Positions 7,962-16,987 are shown, counted from the first letter of the stretch. The stretch: 64,000 nucleotides of DNA from Poriferisodalis sp965116245 (GCA_965116245.1 OZ220497.1:992001-1056000); one strand, 5' to 3'. Notes: generated from the sequence alone by a model not told the origin. Numbers and translations: made by a program.

Positions 7962-10508
7962 GTGAACGCAGGGAACGCGGTGAACGACAACGGCACTCCA
8001 AGCGAAACACCTGAAGCTAACGCCCTCGGGGTGGTGGATGTCGAGATTCAAACTGAGATGGAGCAGTCCTTTTTGGACTACGCCATGTCTGTCATCACCG
8101 CTCGCGCATTGCCGGATGCGCGCGACGGCCTAAAGCCGGTACATCGTCGCATCCTCTGGTCAATGTTCGACACTGGACTACGGCCTGACCGTCCGCACAA
8201 GAAGTGCGCGACGGTGGTAGGAGATGTCATCGCCAACTATCACCCTCACGGCGACGGTTCGATCTACGACGCTCTAGTACGAATGGGACAGTCGTTCAGC
8301 CTGGCAAACACGCTGATCGATCCGCACGGCAATTTTGGTTCGCCGTCGGATCCGCCGGCTGCCTACCGCTACACCGAGTGTCGCCTGACAGAGCTGGCGA
8401 TGACGATGGCCGATGGCATCGACGAACAGACGGTTGACTTCGCGGCGAACTTTGACGGGTCTCGCTCCGAGCCGTCGGTGATGCCGTCACGTTTCCCGAA
8501 CCTGCTCGTCAACGGCAGCCAAGGCATCGCGGTGGGTATGGCGACGAACATACCTCCACACAACCTGGGCGAGATTATTGACGCCACGATCCATCTCGTT
8601 TCACATCCGCAAGCCACCGTCGAAGACCTGATGGAGTTTGTACACGGACCGGACTTCCCGACTGGCGGCCGAATGCTCGGCCGCGCTGGCGCACGCGCGG
8701 CACTGCTGACCGGCCGCGGCTCGGTACGTATTCGAGCCCGGGCCGAGATCGTCGACCACGGCAAGCGATCAAGCATTGTCGTAACCGAAATCCCGTATCA
8801 AACCTCGATTGAGAACATCGAGCGAAAGATCGCCGAAGCGGTAAATCGCAAGGACATAGACGGCATCACAGAGCTACGTAACGAATCTGCTAAAGGCGTC
8901 ACGCGCTTTGTGATCGAGCTTCGATCTTCCGCGCCCGCCAGCGTAGTGCTGAACAACTTGTGGAAGCACACTCCACTGCAGTCCAGTTTTGCAGTGAACA
9001 TGGTGGCGCTCGTCGACGGTGTGCCGCGCACCCTCAACCTGAGGGATGCGCTGGTTGCCTATGTCGATCATCAGATCGACGTGGTGACGCGTCGCAGTCA
9101 ACATCGGCTGGACGTGGCACGGGCGCGCGCACACATAGTGGAAGGACTCCTGCGAGCGCTGAGCCGAATCGATGAGATTATTGCCTTGATTCGCTCAAGC
9201 CAGGATCGCCAGGCTGCCCTGACCGGATTGTGTGCTGAGCCGCTGGCGTTCAGCGCCGAGCAGGCGAATCACATCTTGGACATGCAACTCGGTCGCTTGA
9301 CACGACTTGGTCGAACTCGGCTTGAAGAAGAACTAGCAACGCTCACCGCAACGATCGCTGAACTCGAAGCGATCCTGGGCGACGACGCAATACTGCGACA
9401 AGTCATCATCGACGAGCTGCGGGAGCTACGCGACCACCATTACACGCCGCGCCGCACTGAAATCGTCACCGATCCGGGCGAGATGGACGCCGAGGACCTC
9501 ATTGAGGATGAGCCGTTGGTGGTGACTCTCACGCGTGATGGATACGTGAAAGCAATGTCGCCGGACATCTTTCGTACCCAAGGCCGCGGAGGACGCGGCG
9601 TGAGAGGAGCGCGGCTCAAAGAAGACGATGTCGTAGTTCGGGTGATGTTGACAACAGCACACGCTTGGCTTTTGTGCTTCACCAACCGCGGCCGCGTACA
9701 TCGAGTAAAGGCATATGAGCTGCCGATGACCAATCGCAGTGCGCGGGGGACGGCGTTGGTCAACCTGCTGCAGCTAATGCCCGGCGAACGAGTTGAAGCT
9801 GTCGTGGAGTCGCGGGAATTCGACAGTGACCGGTATCTGATGTTCGTAACACGCGAGGGGCTGGCCAAGAAGACGCCGCTCAGTGCCTACGAGCACATCC
9901 GGGCCAACGGTTTGATCGCTTTGAGTCTGCGCGATGGGGATGAGCTGGTACGTGTACTTGAGACATCCGGCAATGACGATGTGCTGCTGGTGTCACGCGA
10001 AGGTCGCGCAATACGTTTCGGTGAGGGCCAGGTGAGGCCTATGGGCCGTACCGCGGCTGGCGTGCGTGCGATGAGGCCGAGAGATGGTGACACAGTCGCC
10101 GCTGCCGATGCGCTGCCTCCAGGAGAGTCACGCGACCTGTTGCTAGTTACCAGTGGCGGAGCAGCTAAGCGCACGACCGTGAGTGAGTTCGCACCTAAGG
10201 GGCGCGGCGGGCTTGGCGTAATTGCAATCAAGCTGCCAACTTCAAAAGCGCGAGTGGTGGGGGCTCGCCTAGTTGACGACGGCGACGAAGTGTTGCTCGT
10301 CTCCTCCAGCGGCGTTCTCATCAGAACTCCAGTTGCGGACATTTCTCGGCAAAGTCGCAGTGCTTCTGGTGTTCGGGCTATGGCGCTAGACGAAGGCGAG
10401 GAAGTCGTGGCCATAGCGCCCGTGGATTTACCTGAAATGCCCGAACCAGAAGTGGCCGCTAGCCAACCTGTTGATATTGCTGCCAGCGAGGCGACCTCAT
10501 TGCCATAA
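7962..10508 (+). CDS. gyrA: DNA gyrase subunit A
   Basis: 848-aa breakage-reunion subunit of gyrase. The catalytic tyrosine is in AAYRYTECRLTE, the N-terminal core begins VEIQTEMEQSFLDYAMSVI, and the GyrA box that wraps DNA is QGRGGRG followed by six beta-propeller blades. The quinolone region reads HPHGDGSIYDALVRMGQ, with Gly where E. coli has Ser83 and M. tuberculosis Ala90. The start is GTG 7962; GTG 7980, preceded by AGGGAACG, is a good alternative. A TadE-like gene begins 9 bp after the stop. Confidence 0.98.
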   Translation: MNAGNAVNDNGTPSETPEANALGVVDVEIQTEMEQSFLDYAMSVITARALPDARDGLKPVHRRILWSMFDTGLRPDRPHKKCATVVGDVIANYHPHGDGSIYDALVRMGQSFSLANTLIDPHGNFGSPSDPPAAYRYTECRLTELAMTMADGIDEQTVDFAANFDGSRSEPSVMPSRFPNLLVNGSQGIAVGMATNIPPHNLGEIIDATIHLVSHPQATVEDLMEFVHGPDFPTGGRMLGRAGARAALLTGRGSVRIRARAEIVDHGKRSSIVVTEIPYQTSIENIERKIAEAVNRKDIDGITELRNESAKGVTRFVIELRSSAPASVVLNNLWKHTPLQSSFAVNMVALVDGVPRTLNLRDALVAYVDHQIDVVTRRSQHRLDVARARAHIVEGLLRALSRIDEIIALIRSSQDRQAALTGLCAEPLAFSAEQANHILDMQLGRLTRLGRTRLEEELATLTATIAELEAILGDDAILRQVIIDELRELRDHHYTPRRTEIVTDPGEMDAEDLIEDEPLVVTLTRDGYVKAMSPDIFRTQGRGGRGVRGARLKEDDVVVRVMLTTAHAWLLCFTNRGRVHRVKAYELPMTNRSARGTALVNLLQLMPGERVEAVVESREFDSDRYLMFVTREGLAKKTPLSAYEHIRANGLIALSLRDGDELVRVLETSGNDDVLLVSREGRAIRFGEGQVRPMGRTAAGVRAMRPRDGDTVAAADALPPGESRDLLLVTSGGAAKRTTVSEFAPKGRGGLGVIAIKLPTSKARVVGARLVDDGDEVLLVSSSGVLIRTPVADISRQSRSASGVRAMALDEGEEVVAIAPVDLPEMPEPEVAASQPVDIAASEATSLP

Positions 10509-10517
10509 CGTCAACCG

Positions 10518-10982
10518 ATGCCAACCGGTACGACGCCGCCAATCCAAAACCGTTCAAACAAATGCAAGCCGACCCAAGACAGCCCGACTCAGGACGGCCC
10601 TATTGAGGACTACACAGGGCAGGCGGCACTGCCGGTCGCATTGTTGGCGCTCTTCATGCTTATCTGCATCGGACTCATCGCTCGATGGGGCCAGGCCGCG
10701 CTTATGAGCTCACGTGCTCAAGCTGCTGCGGATTCTGCTGCGTTAGCGACTCTCATAGCGGCCGATCCCGTTGACTTAGGGCGCGGAGTGTTGCCCGATG
10801 ATGCGCTGGCGCGCTCCGCCGCAGGTGCTGGGCGCGGCAAACTGGCAGGGTTCCAAGCCGAGATTGCCAGCGGCATGGTCGCGGTGGAGGTGGTCGTGGA
10901 CATGGACGGTCAACTCGCCTCCGCTGCAGCCGCAGTGTCTTTGCCGCAAAAGGCGACTGCGACCGGCCCCCTCGCAGACTGA
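10518..10982 (+). CDS. TadE/TadG-like small membrane protein
   Basis: 154-aa protein with one transmembrane helix near residues 36-60 (LPVALLALFMLICIGLIARW) followed directly by SSRAQAAADSAALA. That pattern marks Flp-pilus TadE/TadG-like proteins, whose N-terminal helix resembles a pseudopilin. No other pilus gene is in the window, so its partner is unknown. It starts 9 bp after gyrA and ends 17 bp before the DUF3566 gene, so it is probably in the gyrBA transcript. It is not usually found at this place. Confidence 0.65.
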   Translation: MPTGTTPPIQNRSNKCKPTQDSPTQDGPIEDYTGQAALPVALLALFMLICIGLIARWGQAALMSSRAQAAADSAALATLIAADPVDLGRGVLPDDALARSAAGAGRGKLAGFQAEIASGMVAVEVVVDMDGQLASAAAAVSLPQKATATGPLAD

Positions 10983-10999
10983 CTTCTACACTGCAAGTT

Positions 11000-11719
11000 G
11001 TGGCCGACGTGACATCAGGTGGGGCGCCACCGCCCGCAGGTGGGCCGACACACACCGATGAGCTATTTGCAGAAGCGCTCGGTATCACGCCAACGGGCAC
11101 CCCGCGCTCCCGCCGCGGCGCCCCTGGGTTCGAAAACGAGATGTTCGAAAACGATGTGCCTGGCGTGTCCGCACCGCCTCAAATACCGCCAGCGCCCGGT
11201 CAGAGTTCACCGTCCCACGGTTCACCGTCCCACGGTTCACCATCCCACGCTGCACCTGGTCGCTCGACGCGAGTCTCTCAGTCCTCGGCGGCAACTGAGA
11301 CGAGTAAAGCCTCCCCGACTGCCTCATCGTGGCTCAGCCGCCGCCGCGCGCGGGTGCATCGCACCCATCGGATTCTGCGACACATTGATCCGTGGTCGGT
11401 GTTCAAAGTCTCGGTGCTGCTCTATGCATGCCTGTATGTCGCTGTACTGGCGGCGGGAGTTTTGCTTTGGAACGCAGCTCAGCGCTCCGGCCTCGTAGAC
11501 AAGCTGGAGTCGTTCATTGCAGAGGTGGGATCGTATGAGAGCTGGTCGATCGATGGCATGGTCATCTTTAGCCGAGCGCGCATTATTGGACTCATCGTCG
11601 CTACGGTCGGTGTTGCGGTCAACGTGCTGATGACGATCATGTTCAACCTGATTAGCGACCTCACAGGTGGCGTTCGCGTGACCGTGTTAGAGGATGATCG
11701 CCGAACGCCAGCGCGCTGA
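11000..11719 (+). CDS. DUF3566 transmembrane protein
   Basis: 239-aa membrane protein of the DUF3566 family, which sits downstream of gyrA in many actinobacteria. The C-terminal half carries the family domain: WSVFKVSVLLYACLYVAVL (helix 1), a short extracytoplasmic part with ESWSIDG, then GLIVATVGVAVNVLMTIMFN (helix 2) and DLTGGVRVTVLEDD. The N-terminal 110 residues are Pro/Ser-rich and contain a 15-bp coding repeat. GTG 11000 is the chosen start. The molecular function is unknown. Confidence 0.85.
   Translation: MADVTSGGAPPPAGGPTHTDELFAEALGITPTGTPRSRRGAPGFENEMFENDVPGVSAPPQIPPAPGQSSPSHGSPSHGSPSHAAPGRSTRVSQSSAATETSKASPTASSWLSRRRARVHRTHRILRHIDPWSVFKVSVLLYACLYVAVLAAGVLLWNAAQRSGLVDKLESFIAEVGSYESWSIDGMVIFSRARIIGLIVATVGVAVNVLMTIMFNLISDLTGGVRVTVLEDDRRTPAR
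11205..11249 (+). repeat. 15-bp coding tandem repeat (SPSHG-type)
   Basis: Three units of GTTCACCGTCCCACG, the third with one change, encode SPSHG repeats in the disordered N-terminus of the DUF3566 protein. Confidence 0.9.
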
Positions 11720-11744
11720 CAGGCGATAGCGTGTGTGCCGCCGC

Positions 11745-11818
<74 letters not shown>

Positions 11819-11853
11819 CACAGGCTCAAGCCAACCATGGGCTCGACGCAGTC

Positions 11854-11994
11854 ATGGTGACGTTGCTTCGACGAGCCTTGCTCGCCAGCCTCGTTGGCGG
11901 AGTAGTCACCATTGTGCTGCGCCTGCGTTCGTCGCACCATTCACCGCGTAACGAGGGCAGTTGGCGAGAGCTGGCAGGTCCCGACTTGCGGTGA
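11854..11994 (+). CDS. Possible 46-aa membrane peptide
   Basis: A short frame starting ATG-GTG encodes a basic N-terminus, one hydrophobic helix (ALLASLVGGVVTIVL) and a polar tail ending AGPDLR. I do not recognise a family. There is no clear Shine-Dalgarno sequence. It fills the otherwise empty space between tRNA-Ile and the tandem arrays at 12014. It could be chance. Confidence 0.3.
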   Translation: MVTLLRRALLASLVGGVVTIVLRLRSSHHSPRNEGSWRELAGPDLR

Positions 11995-12013
11995 CAGCTC
12001 GAAGTAGTCGCTA

Positions 12014-12165
12014 CACCCAGTGACGACAGCCCAATGACGACGACCCAGTGACGACGACCCAGTGAACACAAGAAAGCGAGTTCGGCGCAGTGAGTACCAG
12101 GCAGTGAGCACAACACAGTGAGCCCAACACAGTGAGCACAACACAGTGAGCCCAACACAGTGAGC
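12014..12165. repeat. 14-bp tandem arrays running into a start codon
   Basis: Two arrays with 14-bp period. The first (12014-12069) has about four units of ACCCAGTGACGACG type. The second (12087-12165) has six units of ACAGTGAGCMCAAC type. The last unit supplies the GTG-AGC-ACG start of the next gene at 12160. Stops and frame shifts within the array show it is not part of an extended protein. Confidence 0.9.
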
Positions 12166-13152
12166 ACGATCGCGGTCATTGGTGCGGGTGCCACCGGTCA
12201 GCGAATAGCGCGGCAGTTGGCCTCGCGGCCCGAGGTCGAACGGCTTGTGCTGGGTTCTCGCCACACGGCTCGACTACGTGGCCTCGCAGCGCAGTTGCTG
12301 GAGGTTGATGTGGAAGTCGTCGAGCCTGGTGTATTACCCGAAGCTGACGTGGTGGTGTTGAGCTTGCCTAGCGGAGGCCACGCCGCGCTGGCCGAACAGG
12401 CCCTCGAACGAAGGTCTCACGTTGTGTCGCTGTCGGCATCTGTGGATGATGTTGAACAGTTGCTTGATCTTGACAAGCGAGCCGCTAAGGCCGACCGGAG
12501 CTTGGTCGTTGGCGCTGGCTTCTCGCCAGGATACAGTTGTTTGTTAGCGCGTCACGGCGCTGCCCTTTTCGACACTGTGACCGAGATTCACGTTGCCCGG
12601 TTCGGCACCGGAGGCCCGGCTTGTCAACGTCAGTTGCACCGCGCCAGAACGGGTGTAGCGGTCGACTGGCGGGACGGAGACTGGCAGCGCCGCCGCGGGG
12701 GATCGGGTCGAGAGCTGGTGTGGTTCCCTGACCCGCTCGGCGCGCACGACTGTTACCGAGCCGCACTGCCCGATGCCCTGTTGTTGGCACCGGCATTTGG
12801 CGATGCTCGACGCGTGACGGCTCGTGTGGCGGGCACTCGCCGTGATCGGCTCACTGCGATGCTGCCCATGCTGCGGCCTCCTCACCCCGATGGCGGGCCC
12901 GGCGGAGTCCGCGTGGAGCTACGAGGGCTGCGCGACGGTCAGCACCGCACCGACGTGTATGGCGTCATTGATCATCCCAGCGCTGCTGCTGCTGCAGTGG
13001 CGGCGACAGCAGCGGCTCGGGCGCTATGCGACGGGTTGCCTTCAGGTGCTTGGGGTCTGGGCACGCTCAACGATCCCTTGCCGTGGCTCACCGAGCTGGC
13101 CGATCGAGGAGTCCGCGCGGCCGTGTACGAAGGAGCGCGTCTGGAGCGGTGA
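12160..13152 (+). CDS. Saccharopine dehydrogenase-like NAD(P)-binding protein
   Basis: 330-aa protein with an N-terminal Rossmann fold (IAVIGAGATGQRIARQLA, residues 4-21) and the GAGFSPGYSCLLARHGA region typical of saccharopine-dehydrogenase-like oxidoreductases. The C-terminal half fits the catalytic-domain fold, ending in SGAWGLGTLNDPLPWL. The substrate cannot be told. GTG 12160 is the last unit of a 14-bp tandem array, and the first residues match a normal Rossmann N-terminus, so this start is likely. Confidence 0.75.
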   Translation: MSTIAVIGAGATGQRIARQLASRPEVERLVLGSRHTARLRGLAAQLLEVDVEVVEPGVLPEADVVVLSLPSGGHAALAEQALERRSHVVSLSASVDDVEQLLDLDKRAAKADRSLVVGAGFSPGYSCLLARHGAALFDTVTEIHVARFGTGGPACQRQLHRARTGVAVDWRDGDWQRRRGGSGRELVWFPDPLGAHDCYRAALPDALLLAPAFGDARRVTARVAGTRRDRLTAMLPMLRPPHPDGGPGGVRVELRGLRDGQHRTDVYGVIDHPSAAAAAVAATAAARALCDGLPSGAWGLGTLNDPLPWLTELADRGVRAAVYEGARLER

Positions 13153-13287
13153 CGCTGTAGAGCCATTGCCAATACCATCGCCGCGTTGATTTGGCGTTCG
13201 CCATTTCGCACCATCATGGGCAGCGCTACTGCCAGCTCTACCGTCAGCACTGTTGGGCCACACTGGGCACCGCACTGGAGACAACGC

Positions 13288-14024
13288 TCAGATTCGGACC
13301 TCGCGTTGCCAGTCGGTTAGCAAACTTGCGTCCCCAAAGACTTCAAGGTTCTCTGTATCGCGGCGGCCCCAGGCGAACAGCAATAGCTCTTGGGCGGCTC
13401 CCCGAGCGGCCACATCGCACTTGCGGTGTGCCTGCTCAGCCACGATGCCGTCGGGTGTACGGGTGATCACCCATTCACCTTCGGTGTCGGTGGCGTGCAG
13501 GTGAATCGTTTGGCCGTTGCCAGCGAAGACCTGTGGCTGGCGAACAGGGATGAAAAAGTCAAACAACTCCTGGACGCCGTCAACCGCGGCAGCGGGATCA
13601 ACGGATGCGGGAATGCCATCGAACGCAGCTTCTGCATCCCAGCGGTGCATCACGGCCTCATTGGCCATGCGGCGCTGCCAGAACCCGACGGTCTGATCTT
13701 GGGGGTGGAAGCTCCACAGGGCTTCATTGGCCGCCCGTCCCTCTAGCTCGTTGATGATGCGGGCGAGTGCCTCGGCGTGCCATTGTGACAACGCCCCTTC
13801 GGGCTGATGGACTGATTTGGGGTCAATCGGGCCGCCTGCGGCAATACTTGAACCGACGAATGTCCACACTCCGGCACAATGTCCTATCAGCCCCTCAAGG
13901 TCCCAGCCGGGGCACCTCGGGATAGGACGTCGCCAAATTTCGGGAGTTGCATCGGCCGCGGCGGCGATTTCATTGAGCCGCGCGCCTGCGTGCGCAGTTG
14001 CTGGGCATACTCTTGCGGCGTCAT
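13288..14024 (-). CDS. Mycothiol-dependent maleylpyruvate isomerase-family protein, apparent frameshift near N-terminus
   Basis: DinB/MDMPI-fold protein. The main frame reads ARLNEIAAAADATPEIW, then CPGWDLEGLIGHCAGVW, the metal-binding N-terminal motif of the family, and the C-terminal domain AQELLLFAWGRRD. This frame has no start at the right place. The expected beginning MTPQEYAQQLRTQA lies in another frame starting at ATG 14024, and the two join around 13977-13987 in GCGCGCGG. Either a 1-2 base error or a real frameshift is present. The ATG at 14024 overlaps an ATG of lgt on the other strand. Confidence 0.75.
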
Positions 14025-14067
14025 GGCTGCTGACTCTCTCCCATCGCTGGCCGGAGCGTTTGCATCG

Positions 14068-15036
14068 ATGCCGTTTGCATCCATTCCCAGCCCTTCGCGC
14101 AGCTCTATCTCGCTCGGCCCGCTCGACGTTCGAGCCTACGGCGTTGCTATCGGCGTGGCGGTGGTGGCCGCCTACTGGATAACTACCCGCCGCTGGCGCC
14201 GGGCCATAATGAGCGAGGATGAGCCGTACCGGGCCAGATCCCATGAACTTGTTGGGTCGATAGCGGTTTGGGCTGTTCCAGCGGGTCTGATTGGTGCCCG
14301 GCTTTACCACGTCATCACAGACTTTGATCGCTATAGGAACAACCTCGCCGATGTTGTCAAGATATGGCAGGGCGGTTTGGGCATCTGGGGCGGTGTCTGC
14401 GCTGGCGTACTCGTCGCGGTGTGGATGTTGAGGCGTGGTGGTCACAGCACCGCGACCATGCTTGATGCGTTGGCGCCAGCGATTCCAGTGGCTCAGGCGA
14501 TTGGCCGTCTAGGAAACTGGTTTAACCAGGAGCTATATGGCCGACCCACCGATGTGCCGTGGGCGCTTGAGATAGACCCGGCGCATCGGGTCAGCGGGTA
14601 CAGCCTTGAGGACACATTCCATCCCACGTTCGCCTATGAGGCACTGTGGAATCTCTGCTTGGCGGCTGTCCTCGTGTGGGTGGTTCCCAAAGTGCTGCCG
14701 CGATTGCGCACTGGCTATCTATTTGCCATCTACGTTTTGGGCTACACCACTGGGCGGCTGTGGATTGAACTGCTGCGCATTGACACAGCCAACGAGCTGT
14801 GGGGCGTGCGGATCAACGTCTGGACCAGCTCCGTTGTTGGGCTCGCCGCTGTAGCTGCGGTGCTGGTGGGCTTGCGCCGCGGTCCGGCCAGCGAGCCAGA
14901 AACCCATGACCCGAGCCCAGAGGACGTTGGACCAGCCCACATCGACCCTGAGCCGAACGATCGTAGAGTCGGTGACCCCTCTACCGACGATGCGACCGCG
15001 GTCTCAGCACCGCCGGACGCGCCATCGACTCTCTAA
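14068..15036 (+). CDS. lgt: Prolipoprotein diacylglyceryl transferase
   Basis: Membrane enzyme that moves diacylglycerol from phosphatidylglycerol to the lipobox cysteine of prolipoproteins. The family start M-x-ASIPSPS followed by LGPLDVRAYG is seen at ATG 14068 (322 aa). The signature GRLGNWFNQELYGRPTD lies near residue 150, and HPTFAYEALWN and GRLWIELLRID are also present. About seven hydrophobic helices are visible. An ATG at 14023 would add 15 residues and overlap the start of the divergent MDMPI gene. The C-terminal 55 residues are acidic and disordered. Confidence 0.94.
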   Translation: MPFASIPSPSRSSISLGPLDVRAYGVAIGVAVVAAYWITTRRWRRAIMSEDEPYRARSHELVGSIAVWAVPAGLIGARLYHVITDFDRYRNNLADVVKIWQGGLGIWGGVCAGVLVAVWMLRRGGHSTATMLDALAPAIPVAQAIGRLGNWFNQELYGRPTDVPWALEIDPAHRVSGYSLEDTFHPTFAYEALWNLCLAAVLVWVVPKVLPRLRTGYLFAIYVLGYTTGRLWIELLRIDTANELWGVRINVWTSSVVGLAAVAAVLVGLRRGPASEPETHDPSPEDVGPAHIDPEPNDRRVGDPSTDDATAVSAPPDAPSTL

Positions 15037-15062
15037 CGATCCACGTCTGCTGGCGCCGTGAC

Positions 15063-15104
15063 GGCACTCAGTTGGAAGCACTCAGTTGACCAGCTCAGTT
15101 GAGC
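15063..15104. repeat. 14-bp tandem array, 3 units
   Basis: GGCACTCAGTTGGA-type units repeat three times at 14-bp spacing between the convergent ends of lgt and the F420 oxidoreductase, reaching the stop codon of the latter. Confidence 0.8.
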
Positions 15105-15991
15105 AAGCCGATGAGCGTCTCGCGGGTGGCGGCCTGCTCGTCAAGCGAGCCAAATGCCGAACCTGCAAATGAAGTCACTCCGCAGTCAGCCATCGCATGG
15201 ATGCGGTCGCTGACTTCGGCTGCGCTTCCTATGAGTGCGATGTCTGCTGGCTCGCTTAGACCCTCTCGGTCGAGCATCGCGCGGTAGCTGGGCAGTGTGC
15301 CGTACACCACCAGGTCTTTAGCGGCGCGTTCTCTAGCCGCTTGGGGATCATTGGTTACACACACGGGAAAGCCCGCCACGATTTGCGGTGCAGGTCGATC
15401 TGCTTGCGTCGCGGCTTCGTTGATTGTCGGCGCGATGTGGTCTCGCAGTGTGGTCGGCCCAGTCATCCACGTTACCGTGCCGTCGGCCATGCGACCCGTC
15501 AGGCGCAGCATTTGGCTGCCCAGCGCTGCCACGAAAACGGGCGGTGCCTCAGCAGGTGGAGGGGTAATCTCGCCGCGCCCCACGATCGCGTCGCCGCCGT
15601 GAGAGACACGCCTTTCGGTCATTAGCTGAGTCAAGATCGTGAGATAGTCGCGCATATGCGCGATTGGTCGATCAAACGAGTAGCCCCACATGCCCTCGAC
15701 TACGGGCTTGTGGGACGGCCCTATGCCTAGATCCAGTCGCCCGCCGAGCACTGCTTGAGTGGTGAGTGCTTGCTGGGCCAGCATCATCGGATGCCGCGGA
15801 TAGGTGGGCACGACAGCGGTGCCGAGACGGATCCCTGCAACGTTGCGACCCGCCACGGCGATTGTTGTTAGCGCGTCGTGGCCGAAGATTTGCGGTGTCC
15901 AGTAGCGCCGAAATCCCTGCTGAGAAGCGGCGAGAATGCTGGCTTCAAAGCGCTCGGGCGTGGTGTCAAATCCAAACAGCTCAATCTGCAT
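15095..15991 (-). CDS. LLM-class F420-dependent oxidoreductase
   Basis: 298-aa luciferase-like TIM-barrel protein. Typical parts are RLGTAVVPTYPRHPMMLAQQ near residue 56, GGRLDLGIGPSHKPVVEGMW near 83 and RMADGTVTWMTGP near 168. Such enzymes use F420 to oxidise or reduce small organic substrates; this one's substrate is unknown. It is one of three luciferase-fold genes within 6 kb on this strand, each of different sequence. ATG 15991 is followed by the expected beta-1 strand (MQIELFG). Confidence 0.85.
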   Translation of the reverse strand: MQIELFGFDTTPERFEASILAASQQGFRRYWTPQIFGHDALTTIAVAGRNVAGIRLGTAVVPTYPRHPMMLAQQALTTQAVLGGRLDLGIGPSHKPVVEGMWGYSFDRPIAHMRDYLTILTQLMTERRVSHGGDAIVGRGEITPPPAEAPPVFVAALGSQMLRLTGRMADGTVTWMTGPTTLRDHIAPTINEAATQADRPAPQIVAGFPVCVTNDPQAARERAAKDLVVYGTLPSYRAMLDREGLSEPADIALIGSAAEVSDRIHAMADCGVTSFAGSAFGSLDEQAATRETLIGLLN

Positions 15992-16006
15992 GCCCCGAAT
16001 CGTAAT

Positions 16007-16051
16007 GGTGCAGTTCCTAACGGCGCAGATCAGAACAGCGCGGTTCGCAAT
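16007..16051. repeat. 15-bp tandem array, 3 imperfect units
   Basis: Units of GGTGCAGTTCCTAAC type repeat three times just upstream of the F420 oxidoreductase start at 15991, in the spacer to the next gene. Confidence 0.55.
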
Positions 16052-16084
16052 CGTGCGCTGCCTCCGATGGGGTCACTGGCTCAC

Positions 16085-16987
16085 TTACGCGAAGGCTGCG
16101 AACACCTCTTCAATCGCCTTGAGCTGGCCGCCACTCGTGCTGGAGGGCACCAGGATTGGTGTCTTGCAGCCAGCATCAAACCACGCCTCGACCCCGCCGC
16201 GAACCTCGCTGACTGAGCCATACAGCGTTGCGTTCGAGAGCCAATCATCGGTCATTGCTTGCTTTAGCGCCTCGTCGTCTCCGGTGGCGATAGCTTGCTC
16301 GGCTGCTTCCATCTCTGCGACCCAGCCAGCCTGTTTCCAGTAGTTCCGATAGTTGGGCAGCTTTACATAACCGGCGAGCGTCTTACGATTTCGGGCGGCA
16401 CCGGCTGCACGGTCATCGTCAATGACGGTTGGGATCATGTTTCCCACGAAGAAATCGTCACGCCGGGCGGATTCGCCCAGGTGCGCCACCGAGTTGCTGA
16501 AGTCATTGCGGCTGGCGTTGGCCCAGACGGCACCCGCACCGATCTCGCTGGACAGTTCAGCCATGCGTTGACGCAGCGCGGCCAGCACGATGGGCGGCAG
16601 TCCGCCTTGGTGGCGCGCCGCGGCTTCCATGGCAGCTACGTAGTCGCGGATGTCAGAGAGCGGTTTGCCGGGAGTGATGCCGAGCCGGTTGTGTACTGGA
16701 CCGTGGGTTACACCGATGCCCAGCCAGAAACGACCGCCTGAAATTTCGTGGATGAACGCCGCGGTAGCGGCCATGTCGACAGGATTTCGGAAGTAGATCG
16801 GCTGCACAGAGGTGCCAAACTGAATCTCGTTAGTGACGTGCGCAATGGACTGGCACAGCGCTACCGGGTCGCCCATGGATGGGCAGTAGATCCCACTGAA
16901 GCCGCGCCGCTCAATATCGGCAGCGATTTCCAGTGTCTGAGCGCGGCGACCGCGCACAGCGGCCAGTGAAATGGCAGGCATGTTCAT
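16085..16987 (-). CDS. LLM-class oxidoreductase (luciferase-like)
   Basis: 300-aa luciferase-fold protein. Seen are ERRGFSGIYCPSMGDPVAL, then IQFGTSVQPIYFRNPVDMA and GGRFWLGIGVTHGPVHNRLG, the flavin/F420-phosphate region. It is shorter in the middle than the preceding paralogue and contains VKLPNYRNYWKQAGW near residue 205, a pattern of the F420-dependent branch. ATG 16987 is followed by a second in-frame ATG two codons later. Substrate unknown; F420 use is inferred. Confidence 0.82.
   Translation of the reverse strand: MNMPAISLAAVRGRRAQTLEIAADIERRGFSGIYCPSMGDPVALCQSIAHVTNEIQFGTSVQPIYFRNPVDMAATAAFIHEISGGRFWLGIGVTHGPVHNRLGITPGKPLSDIRDYVAAMEAAARHQGGLPPIVLAALRQRMAELSSEIGAGAVWANASRNDFSNSVAHLGESARRDDFFVGNMIPTVIDDDRAAGAARNRKTLAGYVKLPNYRNYWKQAGWVAEMEAAEQAIATGDDEALKQAMTDDWLSNATLYGSVSEVRGGVEAWFDAGCKTPILVPSSTSGGQLKAIEEVFAAFA

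Noticed and set aside
12014..12165. Possible CRISPR array
   Set aside because: The units are 14 bp with no spacers between them and no cas genes; it is a plain tandem array.
13879..14067. Extended lgt N-terminus of 63 residues
   Set aside because: It does not resemble Lgt and overlaps the MDMPI gene; ATG 14068 gives the family start.
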